Positions 13,600 through 26,132 of a DNA stretch of 64,000 nt are shown here, in pieces. The notes beneath the pieces were generated by a model, which ran no database searches, was not told the origin of the DNA, and saw only the letters and a program-made list of their open reading frames with translations. The stretch is taken from positions 95,504,708 to 95,568,707 of the forward strand of contig OX104127.1 of NCBI GenBank assembly GCA_944470555.2. The letters run 5' to 3'. Each line of letters opens with the position of its first letter. The stretch's first letter is position 1. The position numbers and the translations under genes were made by a program. The stretch is from Heterobilharzia americana (taxonomy: Eukaryota > Platyhelminthes > Trematoda > Strigeidida > Schistosomatidae).

Positions 13600-14340
13600 A
13601 GTCCATCGACTCAAGTTGCCACACTTCACAGTAGTACATAAAGAACAGGTGGATAGAAAAGGAGTGATATCAAACTAGATAAAGTTGGGTTAGAGAATAA
13701 ACAGTTTGAAAATAAAAGTTAGTGTGAATATTCAAGCTTCGGATGTCAAGGGGTGAATACATCTGTGCCATTGTGACCGATTCTCACCCATGTTACCAAA
13801 CGTCCATCCTCAACCACTGATTCCTATCGTCTCGCTAACCCCAACCAGACAGTCTACATCTCCCCGCACAACTCATACCAACAGTCACAGACTTTATGAA
13901 CTGGTACCACGTCTTAGTCTGGCTACCATGGACGCCCTTCTAACCACATCGTACTTCTGCTAGCATTGCTCCTGGAAGTAGGCGGTGAAACAGCATGCGC
14001 AGTGCATCTCCGAGCCACCTCAGCCGAAGAAGGTTCACAACCTCATCAACCTTATTTCCTGTCTTGTCTAGTACCCTTCTCCTGACTTCCACATTCCTCA
14101 CACGGTGGCTCCATCAAACGCGAGTACTGCTACGAAGATAACTATGATCAAACCCTGTATTTTCTACTTCTAACGGCCATATCTCAGCCAAATAACAAAA
14201 CGAAGTGCAGTGCAGTATACTCATTCTTTGATAAACAGTCGGATACCTCTCTAGTTGGCAGCACAGGTTACGCAAGTTGGCAAATGTCAAACAGGCCTTC
14301 TGTACCCGATTATATTTGAACACTAGTACTGTCAAAAAAT
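13600..14340 (-). mobile_element. CR1-like EN-RT retrotransposon, 3' fragment
   Basis: The minus frame 14335-14114 reads RVQKACLTFANLRNLCCQLE and then YLAEIWPLEVENTGFDHSYL. These match the C-terminal block of schistosome EN-RT proteins (IQKARLAFANLRHLW, then ETWPLRVEDTRRLLVFDHRC). Downstream (leftward) non-coding sequence includes caagttgccacacttcac, shared with the 3' ends at 33780 and 44200. The RT catalytic domain is not present. Confidence 0.75.
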
Positions 14341-15317
14341 TTCTAGCTTAGAAAACAGTATATGGGTAGGTATTGATATTTAAATAACCCGAATTAAGGT
14401 GAGGTGGAACTAGAGTGTGTTATATATACTTAGTTACTGCATACCGAGATTTGTAGTGTTGAAGTAACTTGAAGAGTGATTTGCATCAGTTTATACAGTA
14501 CTAATTTATGAAATCAATTGTTAGTGCATGTGGTCTTTAACCAGATAGACGTTGAGAGTCGAGGGTTTTAGGTTAAACAAAAAAGTGAAAATTGACCCTA
14601 GAAAACGAGATTTTACTGAACATGAGCATTCTCTGAATTCTTTACATTTCATCATACTAACACATCACTCAAAGAAATCTCCTTTGGGAACAACTTAATT
14701 TTTCTGCTTAAACAATCGTTTTCCTTGGTTGTATGATAGCAAGATTGACGTTGTATACGTAGAAGTTTCCAATGATTTTATTTAATGAGAATAGACTTAA
14801 AAACAAGATGATTACAATAAACCATGAAAAGTACCAGAAGGCAAAGATGGAATCAACAGACGTAAGTGGTATCTCATTTCTACTGAAGGCAGATGAATAA
14901 GGGTCATATAGTACAATAAAACTTGATGTCACTATAGTAATGTGAATGTGAATCTGATTAATCTGAGTGGAAACTAGAATAAACGAATAAATAAATAAAT
15001 TCATTGGTAAGATGAGAGAGAAATAGCCAAAAATGAATAAATTAATAAAAAAGAATCTATTGGCTATATAAGGTAAATCAAAGTAAACCAGAAACTAAAC
15101 ATTTAAGGGGATTCTAAAAAGCTTTTCCTGTATAGTGATTTTGTTTTCAGAAAATGGTTCATAATTGAGTCTTCTACAATATTACAGAGACACAAATTTG
15201 CTTCCTTCAAAATAAACAACGTAGCGCTCTTGGTTTCCGCACATATAGCCTCTTTGAATCCACCTCTGAAATAATCTTCCATCGGATCGGTAATCCGAAT
15301 TCGCTTATTTAGAACTC

Positions 15318-15422
<105 letters not shown>

Positions 15423-15966
15423 AACTGACTCGACATCTCAGAATAATAGTATTTGGTTAGCAGTTTGTTAGGACATTCATTAAGCTGTATCTTCATCTTT
15501 AAAAGAGCTTGTTTACCTTCAAAACTTCCAAGCAGCTACATTCATTCCTACAATCAATCAGCCGAGATGTTATTATTGTTACTGAACTTAGTTTGGAAGA
15601 GCTTATGAAAAAGAGAGAATAAAGTAGGAAGTAACACTTGTACCCAATGATTGAATGATAAATGAAGCTTCATTCTATTTTTCATACACAAATATGACTA
15701 ATGTGCTTGAATTATATCCTAATACTATCCGCTAACAGTTATTGATCATTTTATAGCAATCATAAATAATTCATCAAAGGCCTTTGTGAAATTAGTATAT
15801 TTCTTCAGGTCGTTTCCTCTTTTTTACATTTATTCTATGCTTTTGAACTGCATAAATTAGGTTCATAAACGATATGCGTTATATGTATCTCTTGTATTTG
15901 GTTGTCTAAATTGATAGTACGCTATAAAGACTTTTATCGATTACTTCTTTTTTCTCCAATCACTAG

Positions 15967-16091
15967 GAATCTGTTTCACAAGATGATGGTCCCCCATCAT
16001 TAAAATCTCTGGAATTCTGGCATCGTTTAATCACCTTACTGGTTTCTGTAATTGACGAAGACAAAACCACATATGCTGCAGTGATTAACCA
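15967..16091 (+). CDS. unc-13: unc-13 exon d: MUN domain
   Basis: 125 bases, phase 0 at the start, with two bases of a split Gln codon at the end. It reads ESVSQDDGPPSLKSLEFWHR, then LITLLVSVIDEDKTTYAAVI and N. The family pattern is [27 protein letters not shown]. The acceptor is aatcactag before 15967 and the donor is gtaggt at 16092. The CA at 16090-16091 joins the A at 20502. Confidence 0.95.
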
Positions 16092-17204
16092 GTAGGTTTT
16101 CATATTTGCTTTTGTTTTTTTATTGTTGTTATTCAATAGCCGAATGACCAATATACTTTTGATTGTGTTATCTAATGACAATATATTCTTGATTCACTGA
16201 GCCTAGAGCTGAACTTTAGTAACTAAGTACATTTGGTGAATTGGATATACTCATTTTGGTTGAATCAAAAACGGGATAAATGATATTGTTCGTTCACAAC
16301 ACACGCGTTTAGTTTTGCTTTATAAAGTGTTTGGTATTTCATAACCTACGACCATGTATTCATTTAGGTCATATGTAAGGGAACCAGCAATTGCTGTTAT
16401 GATGCAGAGAATACTAGTTGTGTTCATATCAACGAACAAGACAAACAATTATTATGCCTCTGAGACTGAGAAATTGGTAAATACTGATAACTGGTTCAAT
16501 AGTGCTTCTGATTCAGTAACGTTCAGGAGGGAAAAATACCTGGAGGGATGATGTTCAGATTGCTAAACCCAACCTAGAAAACTTGGAAACTCAAGTTTAC
16601 GTTGTATTCACCGAGGGCGATTAAAGTAACCCAGCAAAAAAAATGGGTTTGTATGAATTACATTAAAAAGAGTGGTAAATTCCTGAGCATATATGCCACT
16701 GATACTAGCCAAAAGTAAGATCATCTACCTTTCTTGAGAACTACTGTCTACACACATTCATGAGAAAAACCATCACCAATTACAAGATAATACATAAAAC
16801 TAAGGAGCTAGATAGGTCACTGCTGACGAAAAATGCCTCAGAGACATTAATCTGTTAAAGCTTTTTATTCCTTATGACACTCTAAACTCCAGAAAATATC
16901 TACGTACTACAATATAAATTTCAGTGTGCGTGGCAGCACGCTGTTATAATTGCAGACATAACTACATCAAACTGATTAAAACATCATTTCATCTTCACAT
17001 ATATGAACATCAATCAAACGAAACATATTTTCACTGTTTAAGAATTCATTCAGAGATTTAGGATTGAAGAATTTTCAACATGACAAGGAATTTTTATATG
17101 CTTGAACTCCATGAAAATGCATTATAGGTCTTTAAGTTCATAAAACATTGGTCCAAAAGTGTGGCATTCTTCACCCATAGAATTCTAAACTTATTTCTGG
17201 TTTT

Positions 17205-17500
17205 GTTATCAGTGATGGTAGTGGCTAGCATTGGAATTCAGGATGCTCGTTTTTTTTAATTTGGACTCGATAGGTGGATGCACCTACCTCTCAGTGAGCT
17301 ATGTTGTCCCTAGTATGACTCGAACGCGGGGCCGATCGTTTCAAACGCCAGAGCGTTATCCACTAGGCCAGCGAGTTATGACAGCCACTTCTTATCTTCT
17401 TACATTTATTTACATCACCAAACATTATCATAAATATATCATCTGATCTCAAAACCAAACCATCAAACCGTGTAGGATCTAGTGGACTGAAACAGAATTA
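17205..17500 (-). repeat. Smα-type hammerhead SINE unit, decayed
   Basis: On the minus strand there is a tRNA-like segment (ggcctagtggataacgctct, then a B-box-like cgcgttcgagtc). About 45 bases further on is the hammerhead region at about 17232-17285 (catccacctatcgagtcc ... cgagcatcctgaattc). Smα is a tRNA-like satellite/SINE of schistosomes that encodes a hammerhead ribozyme. Here the CUGAUGA core is mutated (ctatcgag) and the GAC before GAAA has become an A run, so it should not cleave. Confidence 0.7.
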
Positions 17501-18045
17501 TTCATTCTATTCTGATTATTATCACCATTGAATTGAATATTTTGTAACGAAGTAGTTGACTTAAAACTATTTTTCATCACTTATTAAACTTATCTGATGA
17601 AATGCTAAAAAGCATACTGAATAGCTGTTTCATTCTAAGTGGGAATTAGGAAAAGAACATGTCATCGTGATACTTGATAGTGATCTTACTGTAATCAGCG
17701 GATATCTAAACTCTTGATAATTAGATGGTAATTCACTGACTGGATGAATAATGTGCTCACCATAAAACCCACAGTTCTTCCCCTCTATCCTGTACGGACA
17801 GGCAAGGGTCTGTGTAAGCAATCAGTTTAAAAACAATGGTGAAATATTTATAAACGTCCGAACCATATTTGTTATGAATGTCCTGAAAAAAGTTGCGATC
17901 TGAGTCTGATTTAATCGTGATGAGGGTAAATTTTAATCCAGTTAGAGCGTGTTTAGAAAATCGAAACAAAATTTTTCTGAACGTTACGCTATGTAAGCCA
18001 CAGCTTCTTCATCAGAACCTTCTGATTTTTTTATCAACACCAAAA

Positions 18046-18480
18046 TATATTGATTCCAGGTTGGTACTCATCATGACCTGACATCAGTTGGAGAAACATT
18101 GGGGACTTGGGAGCACTAAACAACTGTTTCATCCCAGTAAGGAACTCCTTAGCAGTGCGCACCCATGACTCTACCAGAGATCGAACCCAGGACCCTCAGG
18201 TCCCGCAGCCAGCACGTTATCATCGAGCCACTGGGTCAGAATTAAATGGTTCATATTTCCTGCTTCTTTCAGTCCATGATATAGAGCGACCTATATCCAA
18301 TGCCGTCGTTGAGTAACTGTCCTTATATTCGTCTTGGTTGGCCCCACCGCTGACGACTTCTCATTAGAACTTCGGGAATCACCTCTCAAAGCGAGTTACC
18401 AATGAGCACTAAAATTACTCACTTTGGAGGTTTGTGGGAATTTATTTGTTGATTTCAGGTTGGTATTGATCATCACCATG
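18046..18480 (-). repeat. tRNA-like SINE, near full length, with adjoining second 3' end
   Basis: On the minus strand, in order: a 5' block (caatgagcact region, tctcattagaact), the tatatcatggactga block, a tRNA-like part whose B-box complement is gatcgaacccagg, a ribozyme-like segment at about 18112-18161 (outer stem GCACTG with a matching partner; core CTAAGGA; GAAA kept), and a 3' end with tgatgtcaggtcatgatgag. At 18428-18480 the 3' end of another copy in the same orientation adjoins the 5' end, so this looks like part of a tandem unit. Confidence 0.75.
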
Positions 18481-20501
18481 ATTTATGTGTATGTTATAGA
18501 ATGTGTTGTTTCCTGAACCTGTATGAAAATACTTGTTGGTTCACGGACAGCCAGTAATTGTCATTGTTATTAAAACTACAATTAGAAAGTCATCAATAAT
18601 AGGTTTGTCGGATCAATATTTGCTAAACGGATGACAATTCTATTCTGTCTGTACTGTTTATAAAATTTTATGTTGTTAAGATATGTAGTATTTCTAAAAT
18701 TAATCTTTCTTTATGCGAATAGAAACCCTTTCCCAATACTTCTGGATTGTCAAGGTCAATCATATGTTCACTTTCAACTGCATACATAGCTATCCCTGAT
18801 CGCTTTTATAAACTTTTTAGTTCATCTTGATTCTTTAATGGACTTTTTGTACATAAGTTGTGTTCATGCATCCTAAATTTTACTAGTTAACAACATTCTA
18901 CAATATAATTAGCTTCAAATTCCATATAGTTGATTTTGTAGACATAGTTGTTCTGTATCATCTTAGGAATTGCATCTTCCACTTTAAACTAAACCTTTGA
19001 AGGTTTGAAATAGACCATAAGAGGTGCACACTCGTTTAGTTTGTTCAGAACTACTTTTCCGATGTGGTATCGTGTATTGTGACATCCTTGGCTTTTTCCT
19101 AACAGTATTATTATTATTACCACAGGTACTTGATATTTTATTCTTCTAGTCGATAATGTTGTTTAAAAAGTTTTCCGGATATCCACCTCCCACGGAAACA
19201 TGTTTTATTTCGGAGATTACATCTAAATTACTTGTTCTGTGTTTCCTGGTCTTCACTGACTCTTCACTTGAAATTAACCAACGGCAAAAGCGGACTTACT
19301 TCTATTCACATCCTATTTCTTCACAAAATATTGATATCACGTATCCTGATAGGGAGAATAAATCCAGCTATTCAGTGTTCATTGACGATGTTATGAAATG
19401 AACTGAGACATTTTTTACATGAGTAGTTCTTTCTAACACAGCTTATAATACATAACCATACTGTTATTTGCAGTGATTTTCTTATTGATTCTGCAGCCCA
19501 AAATATGAAAAAGTTTCTTTACATCTATTCATGCAATCGCACCATTATTGCAGAAAAGACGAGACTTCCAGTTTACAGTACAATCCTATTCATTGGTACA
19601 AACTATCTAGAACCTCATCTTCAAGTTGTGCATTTTATGGTCAGTTAGTGCGGTTGCTTAGGTCACATGATTCAGTAACTGATAATGTGCACACTCACAC
19701 ACCGGGTTAACACAATTATCTGATATATGCGCTTGGAATAGGAGTGTTTTCAGAGGTACAACTTTTATTTCTGGTTGTCAAATCACTGACTCCAGCGGAG
19801 GCTATTACAAAACATCATTAAGTTTGTATGTACTATATTATGACCTTACAAATGATAATCTGTTTAACTTCATTCATTCGGTGACATTACTGGTTTTATT
19901 TCGCTTGAAGTGTCAGCATACATCAGTATAATGTTTAGGCCACTTGAGTGTTGATTCTGATCGTTGACTTTACCTGAAACATGTTCATTATTTATCTGCG
20001 TTTCAAACTAAGGTTTAACAACTCAGACTAATTACTGATAACGATATCATTTCTATATTATCATCATGTATGAACAGTGTGGTCTGATTTGTCTCCCATT
20101 TACTAATTAAATATGCGATAACTTGTGCATATTTTATTCTCCGGAACAGCCGTTCCCATGGGGTCCTGCAACGTCAGAAATTTATTTTTCCACTTCATTA
20201 AGACTTCACAAATATATTTCCTTGGTAATCCATTTACCCAATGCTCAACTTATTAAATTCTGTTGGGTCAATTTTTTATCGTGAAGTCTTTAAAAATATG
20301 GTTGGAAAGGCAGTACTTATTATTGCCCGTACCACGCAACTGAAACATTTTGATATTCTTATTTTCACTTGCTAAAACTTTTATAAACTTGCTTCAGTGA
20401 GTATTTGGATTGATAGATTTTTTCGTCATTGTTGAGTCTGACAGCTTACTTTGCGGTCTGCAGACGTTATATCCTTCTTCCTTCCATGTAATTTTCTCCA
20501 G

Positions 20502-20720
20502 ATTTCCACAAGAAGTTAACATGGGCCATATAAGTGCATTGTGCATGTGGGAGCGTTTATCTGAAGACTTACAAATCGCTCTCGATGTTCATGCACGTGC
20601 TGAGATACGTTATTGTAAATCATCTGACTATATGAATTTATGCTTTAAATTAAAATGGTTCTATAATAAGCATGTAGCTATAATCCCTTCACAAAAGGAT
20701 GTTGTACCTGAATATCCAAG
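20502..20720 (+). CDS. unc-13: unc-13 exon e: MHD1 region of MUN
   Basis: 219 bases. The first base completes the split Gln and the last two (AG) begin a Ser codon finished at 22703. It reads FPQEVNMGHISALCMWERLS early and CKSSDYMNLCFKLKWFYNKH later, ending VPEYP. Family pattern: FPQELNVGKISAEVMW, then [20 protein letters not shown]. The acceptor is ttttctccag and the donor is gtaagttg at 20721. Confidence 0.97.
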
Positions 20721-20736
20721 GTAAGTTGTTGATCCC

Positions 20737-20779
<43 letters not shown>

Positions 20780-22702
20780 GTTACTATTATCATTATTACT
20801 GCTAATAATCCAGTTATGATGCGTTCACAAATTAAAAAGTTTTTATAGTAATGCATTTTCACAGACATCTAACTGTCATACCGCATTCCATCTTCAATGC
20901 TAAAATGTTTAGTTTACAGTTGGATGACGTCATAGCACCTACGTCATAAGTTGCAACTTACTAAAATCAATTTAAAATGCAAATAAAGTGTGGTTTGCAT
21001 TTCAAGCTCTATGTAACAGATCTTTCATTAGTTGAAGGCACCAGAAGCTGTCTACGAACATTTCTCTGTATGATTCTTATGCATATGAAAATAATTTCTA
21101 TCGTGAAAGAAGTAAACACTTGTTGCTCAGTAATCTTTTCAAATGATCTTTTAATTTCAAAATGACTTTACTGTGAGAATAGTTCTTAGTGATATTCTGG
21201 ACATTATTTTCAACATAAATTTGAAATAATTGAGAATGTCTAGTTTCTCATCAAAATTAATGATGTAGTATTCATTTTACATAGCTTGAAATAGCTTGAT
21301 TCACTGAGTTAAAGAAGAAACACTTATGAACATCAGAACAGATCGTCAATGAATTCCCATTAAATCCCAACAAGGCGAAAAGAATATCTCAACGTGACCC
21401 GATTGACCATCTATAGGAGTAAAATCATGGTTAATTTAAATAAGCGCGATCAGTTGCTGAATTATGTTGTTCAATCAAGAAGAAGCTCTGTTCGAATCAA
21501 CAAGAGCACACCTTCAACAAATCAAGAAGCCTAATTCTTTTAGAGCTACAATGAAAATGATGATTAGTAGAGTGTCTTATCAATATAAACTTGTTTACAT
21601 TCTTGGCCAAATTGTCTTCCTCAAGAAATCACATCAGTTAAAAATAATGATATGATAATTCTTCAGTGTATCTTCATGATTTCAAACCAGTCAGTGTACT
21701 TCGAAATAGTCTATCATAAACTATCGACTCACCTTAACTGTAACTAACCTTCGTTTAGCCATTACGCAACTTTACGATGTAAGAGAATAACCTCTAAGAA
21801 AAACAAGTTAGATGTTAAAGGTAACTAATAAGTAAAATTGCTGAAACAAGCAAAATCTATGCACATTATAAATAAGGCATTTAAATAATCCTTGTTATTA
21901 GTACCCAGAAGCAAAGCAAAAAATAATTTCTAGAAAGTAACAACAGTATTAAATATTTTCACACATAGAATGGATTCATCCCATTACATATGCTCTGAGT
22001 CATGCAGGAATGCACTAATTTCAAAGTTTGAATGCAATTTACAAGGCAATTCATTAGAATCAGTGTATGAAACATTGTTCGAGTTCAGTAACGTTGATAA
22101 TGCAAGTCAATTCCTTCCCCTCTTTATCGATCCTTAGTACTAATAATAACTGTTATTACTCCGAACTCTACCTTTTACTATTGCTATTAGTACCATCGTA
22201 ACCGTGCTTTCCAACCATTATTACTGCTATTTTTTTTCTGATCAATTTTTATCAAATGACTTGTCATCAGGATGGGGATTTAGTTATTCCTTTCCCTTAT
22301 AAAGTGGATTACTTAAATATGGAAAAAGACTTGATTATTATTCATTAGTATATCACTCAAATACAGATAAACTTCCCCGTAAATTGCATTCAAACTTACA
22401 AATTAATGCGTCTGTTTATTATTTCGGCGACATGAAATGAATTCACTATATGCCATAATGTTTGTTTTTCTTGTTTTATAATAATTTATCTAGGTGACAA
22501 ATAGAATAACCCACACATCATTCCTATACTATAACATCTCTACCTTTATAACTTTCATCTATTAATTTCATTTTGCCTCAAAACTATGAGGGTTTCATTC
22601 CATTTTTCTCTTTGTCAGTAAAAGCTGTCGTTGTAGTAGATTTCTATTTTTCCTATAAGTTTTCCTTTTGTCTTTTTTCGATGATTTGTCTTTCAATTTT
22701 AG
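20721..22702 (+). other. unc-13 intron, 20721-22702, contents
   Basis: A 2.0-kb intron. An (ATT)n run lies 17 bases past the donor (20737-20779). The open frames at 20977-21165 and 21464-21655 have no recognisable family. I see nothing else. Confidence 0.85.
20737..20779. repeat. (ATT)n microsatellite
   Basis: About 14 tandem trinucleotides close behind the 5' splice site at 20721. Confidence 0.97.
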
Positions 22703-22943
22703 TTGGTTCGAAGTATTTGTTATGCAGTGGTTGAATGAAAATGATGAAGTCTCTATGGATTTTCTACGTAACGCGTATGAACGTGATAAGAAAGATGGAT
22801 TTCAACGGTCTAGTGAACATGCATTATTTTCTAACTCAGTTGTGGATGTTTTCACGCAACTTAACCAGTGTTTTGATGTAATTAAGAAACTTGAATGTCC
22901 TGATCCAAATATTCAAGAAAGATTCTTAAATCGTTTTGCTCGA
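22703..22943 (+). CDS. unc-13: unc-13 exon f: MHD1 region of MUN
   Basis: 241 bases, one base completing Ser then 80 codons, ending in phase 0. It reads [20 protein letters not shown], later [20 protein letters not shown], then [20 protein letters not shown] and LNRFAR. This is the most conserved part of MHD1 (family: [30 protein letters not shown]). The acceptor is tttcaattttag and the donor is gtaagtga at 22944. Confidence 0.98.
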
Positions 22944-24564
22944 GTAAGTGATTGTATCTTATCAGAATATCAACTGACAGTGTCGATTTGGAAATTTTAT
23001 GCACTTTATTTGCCTACTTATGAGTAGTCTAAGAAAGAATTTTTTTCATTTATACGTGTCTGGTTCCTATCTACGAATAAACGGGTATATTTCGTCATTT
23101 AAATAAACTGCTTTTCAATTTGATCACTTCAGAAAACGTAAATTATTAGCTTGCAGCAAACGACTTCATGAATCCTTGTATCAACTTGTAGTGTCATTTA
23201 AATATGTATACATCTGACAGTTTATTAAAATGATAGGTTTCATCCTGAGAAGATAGATGTTTGAAATTAGCATTTTCGGTATATCAGCTATTTTGAACGC
23301 AGAAAAATGCCTTTCGATTCGAAGATAGCAAGTTAATTGTAGTTTTTCATTTATATCTCATTTTGATTTCATTTGTACTGTAATGGAGCGCATACGAAAC
23401 GTATACCAACTATAGTGTGGGTGTTTTTGGAAGTAGAGGACCTTGGTTTTACGCTTCTTCATATTCATCAACAAATCCTTTCTGAAACCTTCGGAATTGT
23501 TGACCTCTATGAAGGATTAGAATGGGCTTTGATCAGAGATGAAGTCAGAAGTTGTACTGACAAGCCATTACCTTGTCGAGTTGCTTAGCTTATCTTTACC
23601 TCCATTTGACATTCCCCTCCGTTACCATCAGTTGTCCAACTCATAAAGCAGTTATCTAAATTAACAGGCTTCTTGGATTTACTGCCCTAGTGACTAGACA
23701 TATTAAATTTTAGCATCATGGTTCATAACCACTGACAGTTTATGTCTATACCCGCTATGACAATTGTTACTTTCAGTACATGTTTGTGTGCACCTATATT
23801 ACACATTTACCCAGGAGGCATAAATGTAATGAAACTACGAATAAACAGACACACAACACTCATCAGGGTTAAAAAGTGGATGCATGCAAACAACAGTGTT
23901 TAATTATGAAGCATCCACACAATACTGCAGACCTCCAATACTCTATTTCGAGAACCATAGCTCGATAGCCTAGATTTCTGTGTACTTAATCGGACGACAA
24001 AGTACTCCTCTGTCTTGCTATGACGTTCCTGTGTGCATATTAACAGTAACAGCAATGTAGCGTCATAGGATTACTGTTATGACAACAACTGTTGATAAAG
24101 TACGATAATTTTATTGACACTAAAGAATAAGAATATGATATATAAGCGAACAAAATAGTTTTCAATTAGATCCGCTTCAGGCTATACTCTAATACAAACA
24201 AATAGCTTTACATATATACAAAATTAAACCAATCATGTAGATTTGTCGGTTGATGTGATAAATGTTTAAAATAACGATGGTGATAATAATACAAATAATA
24301 ATAATAATGATAAAAGTGATAACGTTGACCAAAGCACATGCAATATAGATTATAATGATGATAAGAACCAAGAAAGGTGCATAAAAATGTAGACACTCCG
24401 ATAATCGAAATGGGTCAGAGCTTGTGAAAATAAAAGCTGCGTAATAGTGAAGGACGAGGTAGATGGATAAACATAGCCTAGACAAACACAGTAAGTATAC
24501 GAAAGGGGTGAAGAATAAGAAAAGGGGTAGGAAAAAAACTGAACGATTAGGTTATTTTAGGAGT

Positions 24565-24735
24565 AGTATACATCATGCACTGACATCGGTCGGGGAACCA
24601 TCGAAAGTCTGGGAGAACCGGATGGCTGTTTCGTCCTCAGCAGTATGCACCCACGAGCCGGCTAGGGATCGAACCCAGAACCTTCGGGTTTCACAGCGAA
24701 CGCGTTAACCATTCAGCTACTAGATCGGTTTCCAG
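24565..24735 (-). repeat. tRNA-like SINE copy in left palindrome arm
   Basis: B-box complement gatcgaacccagaac at about 24667, SINE 3' end actgacatcggtcgggg at about 24579. The ribozyme-like segment at 24611-24650 keeps the core CTGAGGA and GAAA on the minus strand, but the stem between them is deleted. Confidence 0.75.
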
Positions 24736-24789
24736 CATGAACTGTGGTTTCAACCAGTCAGAAGTGAAGCGGATGCTAACTAAAAACCT

Positions 24790-25015
24790 TGGGTGATAGT
24801 CACTCTATATCGTGAATTAACAGAAGTTGGAAATTGTGAACCACTGGAAACCGACCTAGAAGCTGAATGGTTAACGCGTTCGCTGTGAAACCCGAAGGTT
24901 CTGGGTTCGATCCCTAGCCGGCTCGTGGGTGCATACTGCTGAGGACGAAACAGCCATCCGGTTCTCCCAGACTTTCGATGGTTCCCCGACCGATGTCAGT
25001 GCGTGATGTATACTA
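24790..25015 (+). repeat. tRNA-like SINE copy in spacer and right palindrome arm
   Basis: Starts with the ctctatatcgtgaattaac block in the spacer, continues with the tRNA-like ggttaacgcgttcgctgtg and gggttcgatccctag (B box) and ends with gaccgatgtcagtgcgtgat. It is arranged 5' end to 5' end with the left-arm copy. The ribozyme-like stretch has the same stem deletion. Confidence 0.75.
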
Positions 25016-25832
25016 CTCCTAAAATAACCTAATCGTTCAGTTTTTTTCCTACCCCTTTTCTTATTCTTCACCCCTTTCGTATACTTACTGTGTTTGTCTA
25101 GGCTATGTTTATCCATCTACCTCGTCCTTCACTATTACGCAGCTTTTATTTTCACAAGCTCTGACCCATTTCGATTATCGGAGTGTCTACATTTTTATGC
25201 ACCTTTCTTGGTTCTTATCATCATTATAATCTATATTGCATGTGCTTTGGTCAACGTTATCACTTTTATCATTATTATTATTATTTGTATTATTATCACC
25301 ATCGTTATTTTAAAACATTTATCACATCAACCGACAAATCTACATGATTGGTTTAATTTTGTATATATGTAAAGCTATTTGTTTGTATTAGAGTATAGCC
25401 TGAAGCGGATCTAATTGAAAACTGTTTTGTTCGCTTATTCGTCTTGTTCTAATTTCAATGATGGAAATTTTTGAAACTACTAAAGAATAAAACCGAAACA
25501 AAATGTCCCAAATAAGCGCATCAAAACCAAAGTTAGTTATGTTACACTTGATCTTGAGAATTATGTTTATCTATCGAGAAGAAATCGAACAAGAAAGAGT
25601 TGTTCACTGTAAAATTTTGTTTTTCAAGTCTGGAATCTCGTAGCTGTATGCACACTGAGACATTTTCAAGAAGGAATGCAAGACCCCGACATCTCTTAAT
25701 CCACATATTTAAAGTTGGTATTCATTCTGTTGTTTATAGTATCAATAACTTATATGTTATTACGTAATAATTGTCCACTCTCTTTGTCCTTTCGCCCCCT
25801 TCTATATTACTACTATCAACACAATTCTACAG

Positions 25833-26132
25833 ACTGTCAGTAAAGTATTGTTAACATATGCGGAAATAGTCAAAGCTGATTTTAAAAGTTGGGTGCATCA
25901 ACAAGAAACAGCGTGTATTATCATGAATAATATACAACAATTACGGGTACAATTGGAGAAAGTATTTGAAGCGATGGGTGGCAGTACATTATCTGAGGAT
26001 ACGTGTAATGCAATGAATGATTTGCAGCAAATGCTTCATGCTGTTATTGATGATTTGGCCTCACAATATGCTGAAGCGTTGCAAGTACAAATCGTTCAGA
26101 AAATCAGAGAATTAAGCAAACTTTTACACCAG
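25833..26132 (+). CDS. unc-13: unc-13 exon g: middle of MUN
   Basis: Exactly 100 codons, phase 0 at both ends. It starts TVSKVLLTYAEIVKADFKSW, continues with [20 protein letters not shown] and MGG, and ends REL SKLLHQ. The family pattern is [23 protein letters not shown]. The acceptor is acaattctacag and the donor is gttagc at 26133 (gttag, weaker than its neighbours). Read-through past the donor meets a stop at 26190. Confidence 0.97.

Larger units (their letters stand above)
16092..20501 (+). other. unc-13 intron, 16092-20501, contents
   Basis: A 4.4-kb intron with an Smα-type unit (about 17205-17500, minus) and a tRNA-like SINE (18046-18480, minus). The open frame at 19156-19401 has no recognisable family. 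I see nothing else in 16100-17200 or 18500-20500. Confidence 0.85.
24142..25438. repeat. 1.3-kb palindrome: two ~594-bp inverted arms, 108-bp spacer
   Basis: The left arm 24142-24735 and right arm 24844-25438 are reverse complements with only scattered differences (for example a T/C change at 24576 against its partner). Both arms carry the same 81-codon open frame in opposite directions, a sign of the symmetry rather than of a gene. Each arm is a SINE copy (inner ~170 bp) plus about 420 bp of otherwise unseen sequence with an AT/ATT-rich stretch. The spacer 24736-24843 holds more SINE 5' sequence (ctctatatcgtgaattaac). The direct repeat ACTAAAGAATAA flanks the whole at 24119-24130 and 25479-25490. 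Confidence 0.95.
22944..25832 (+). other. unc-13 intron, 22944-25832, contents
   Basis: A 2.9-kb intron dominated by a 1.3-kb palindrome (24142-25438) that includes two oppositely oriented SINE copies. The open frame at 23373-23588 is somewhat richer in GC but matches nothing I know. I see nothing in 23600-24100. Confidence 0.85.

Noticed and set aside
15770..15810. RTE fragment suggested by minus-strand TNFTKAFDE
   Set aside because: Only about ten residues resemble the RT motif and the surroundings do not extend it.
19156..19401. An 81-codon plus frame in an intron as a nested gene
   Set aside because: No family resemblance, no signal peptide or domain pattern, and nothing around it suggests a promoter. 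Frames of this length are expected by chance here.
24189..24485. A 98-codon minus-strand frame rich in Ile/Tyr, looking like a membrane protein, repeated at 25094-25372
   Set aside because: It is made by ATA/ATT-rich low-complexity DNA in both arms of the palindrome, and has no homologue I know.
24463..24708. Identical 81-codon frames on opposite strands (24463-24708 and 24871-25116)
   Set aside because: They result from the palindrome. The sequence includes the tRNA-like SINE and does not encode a recognisable protein.
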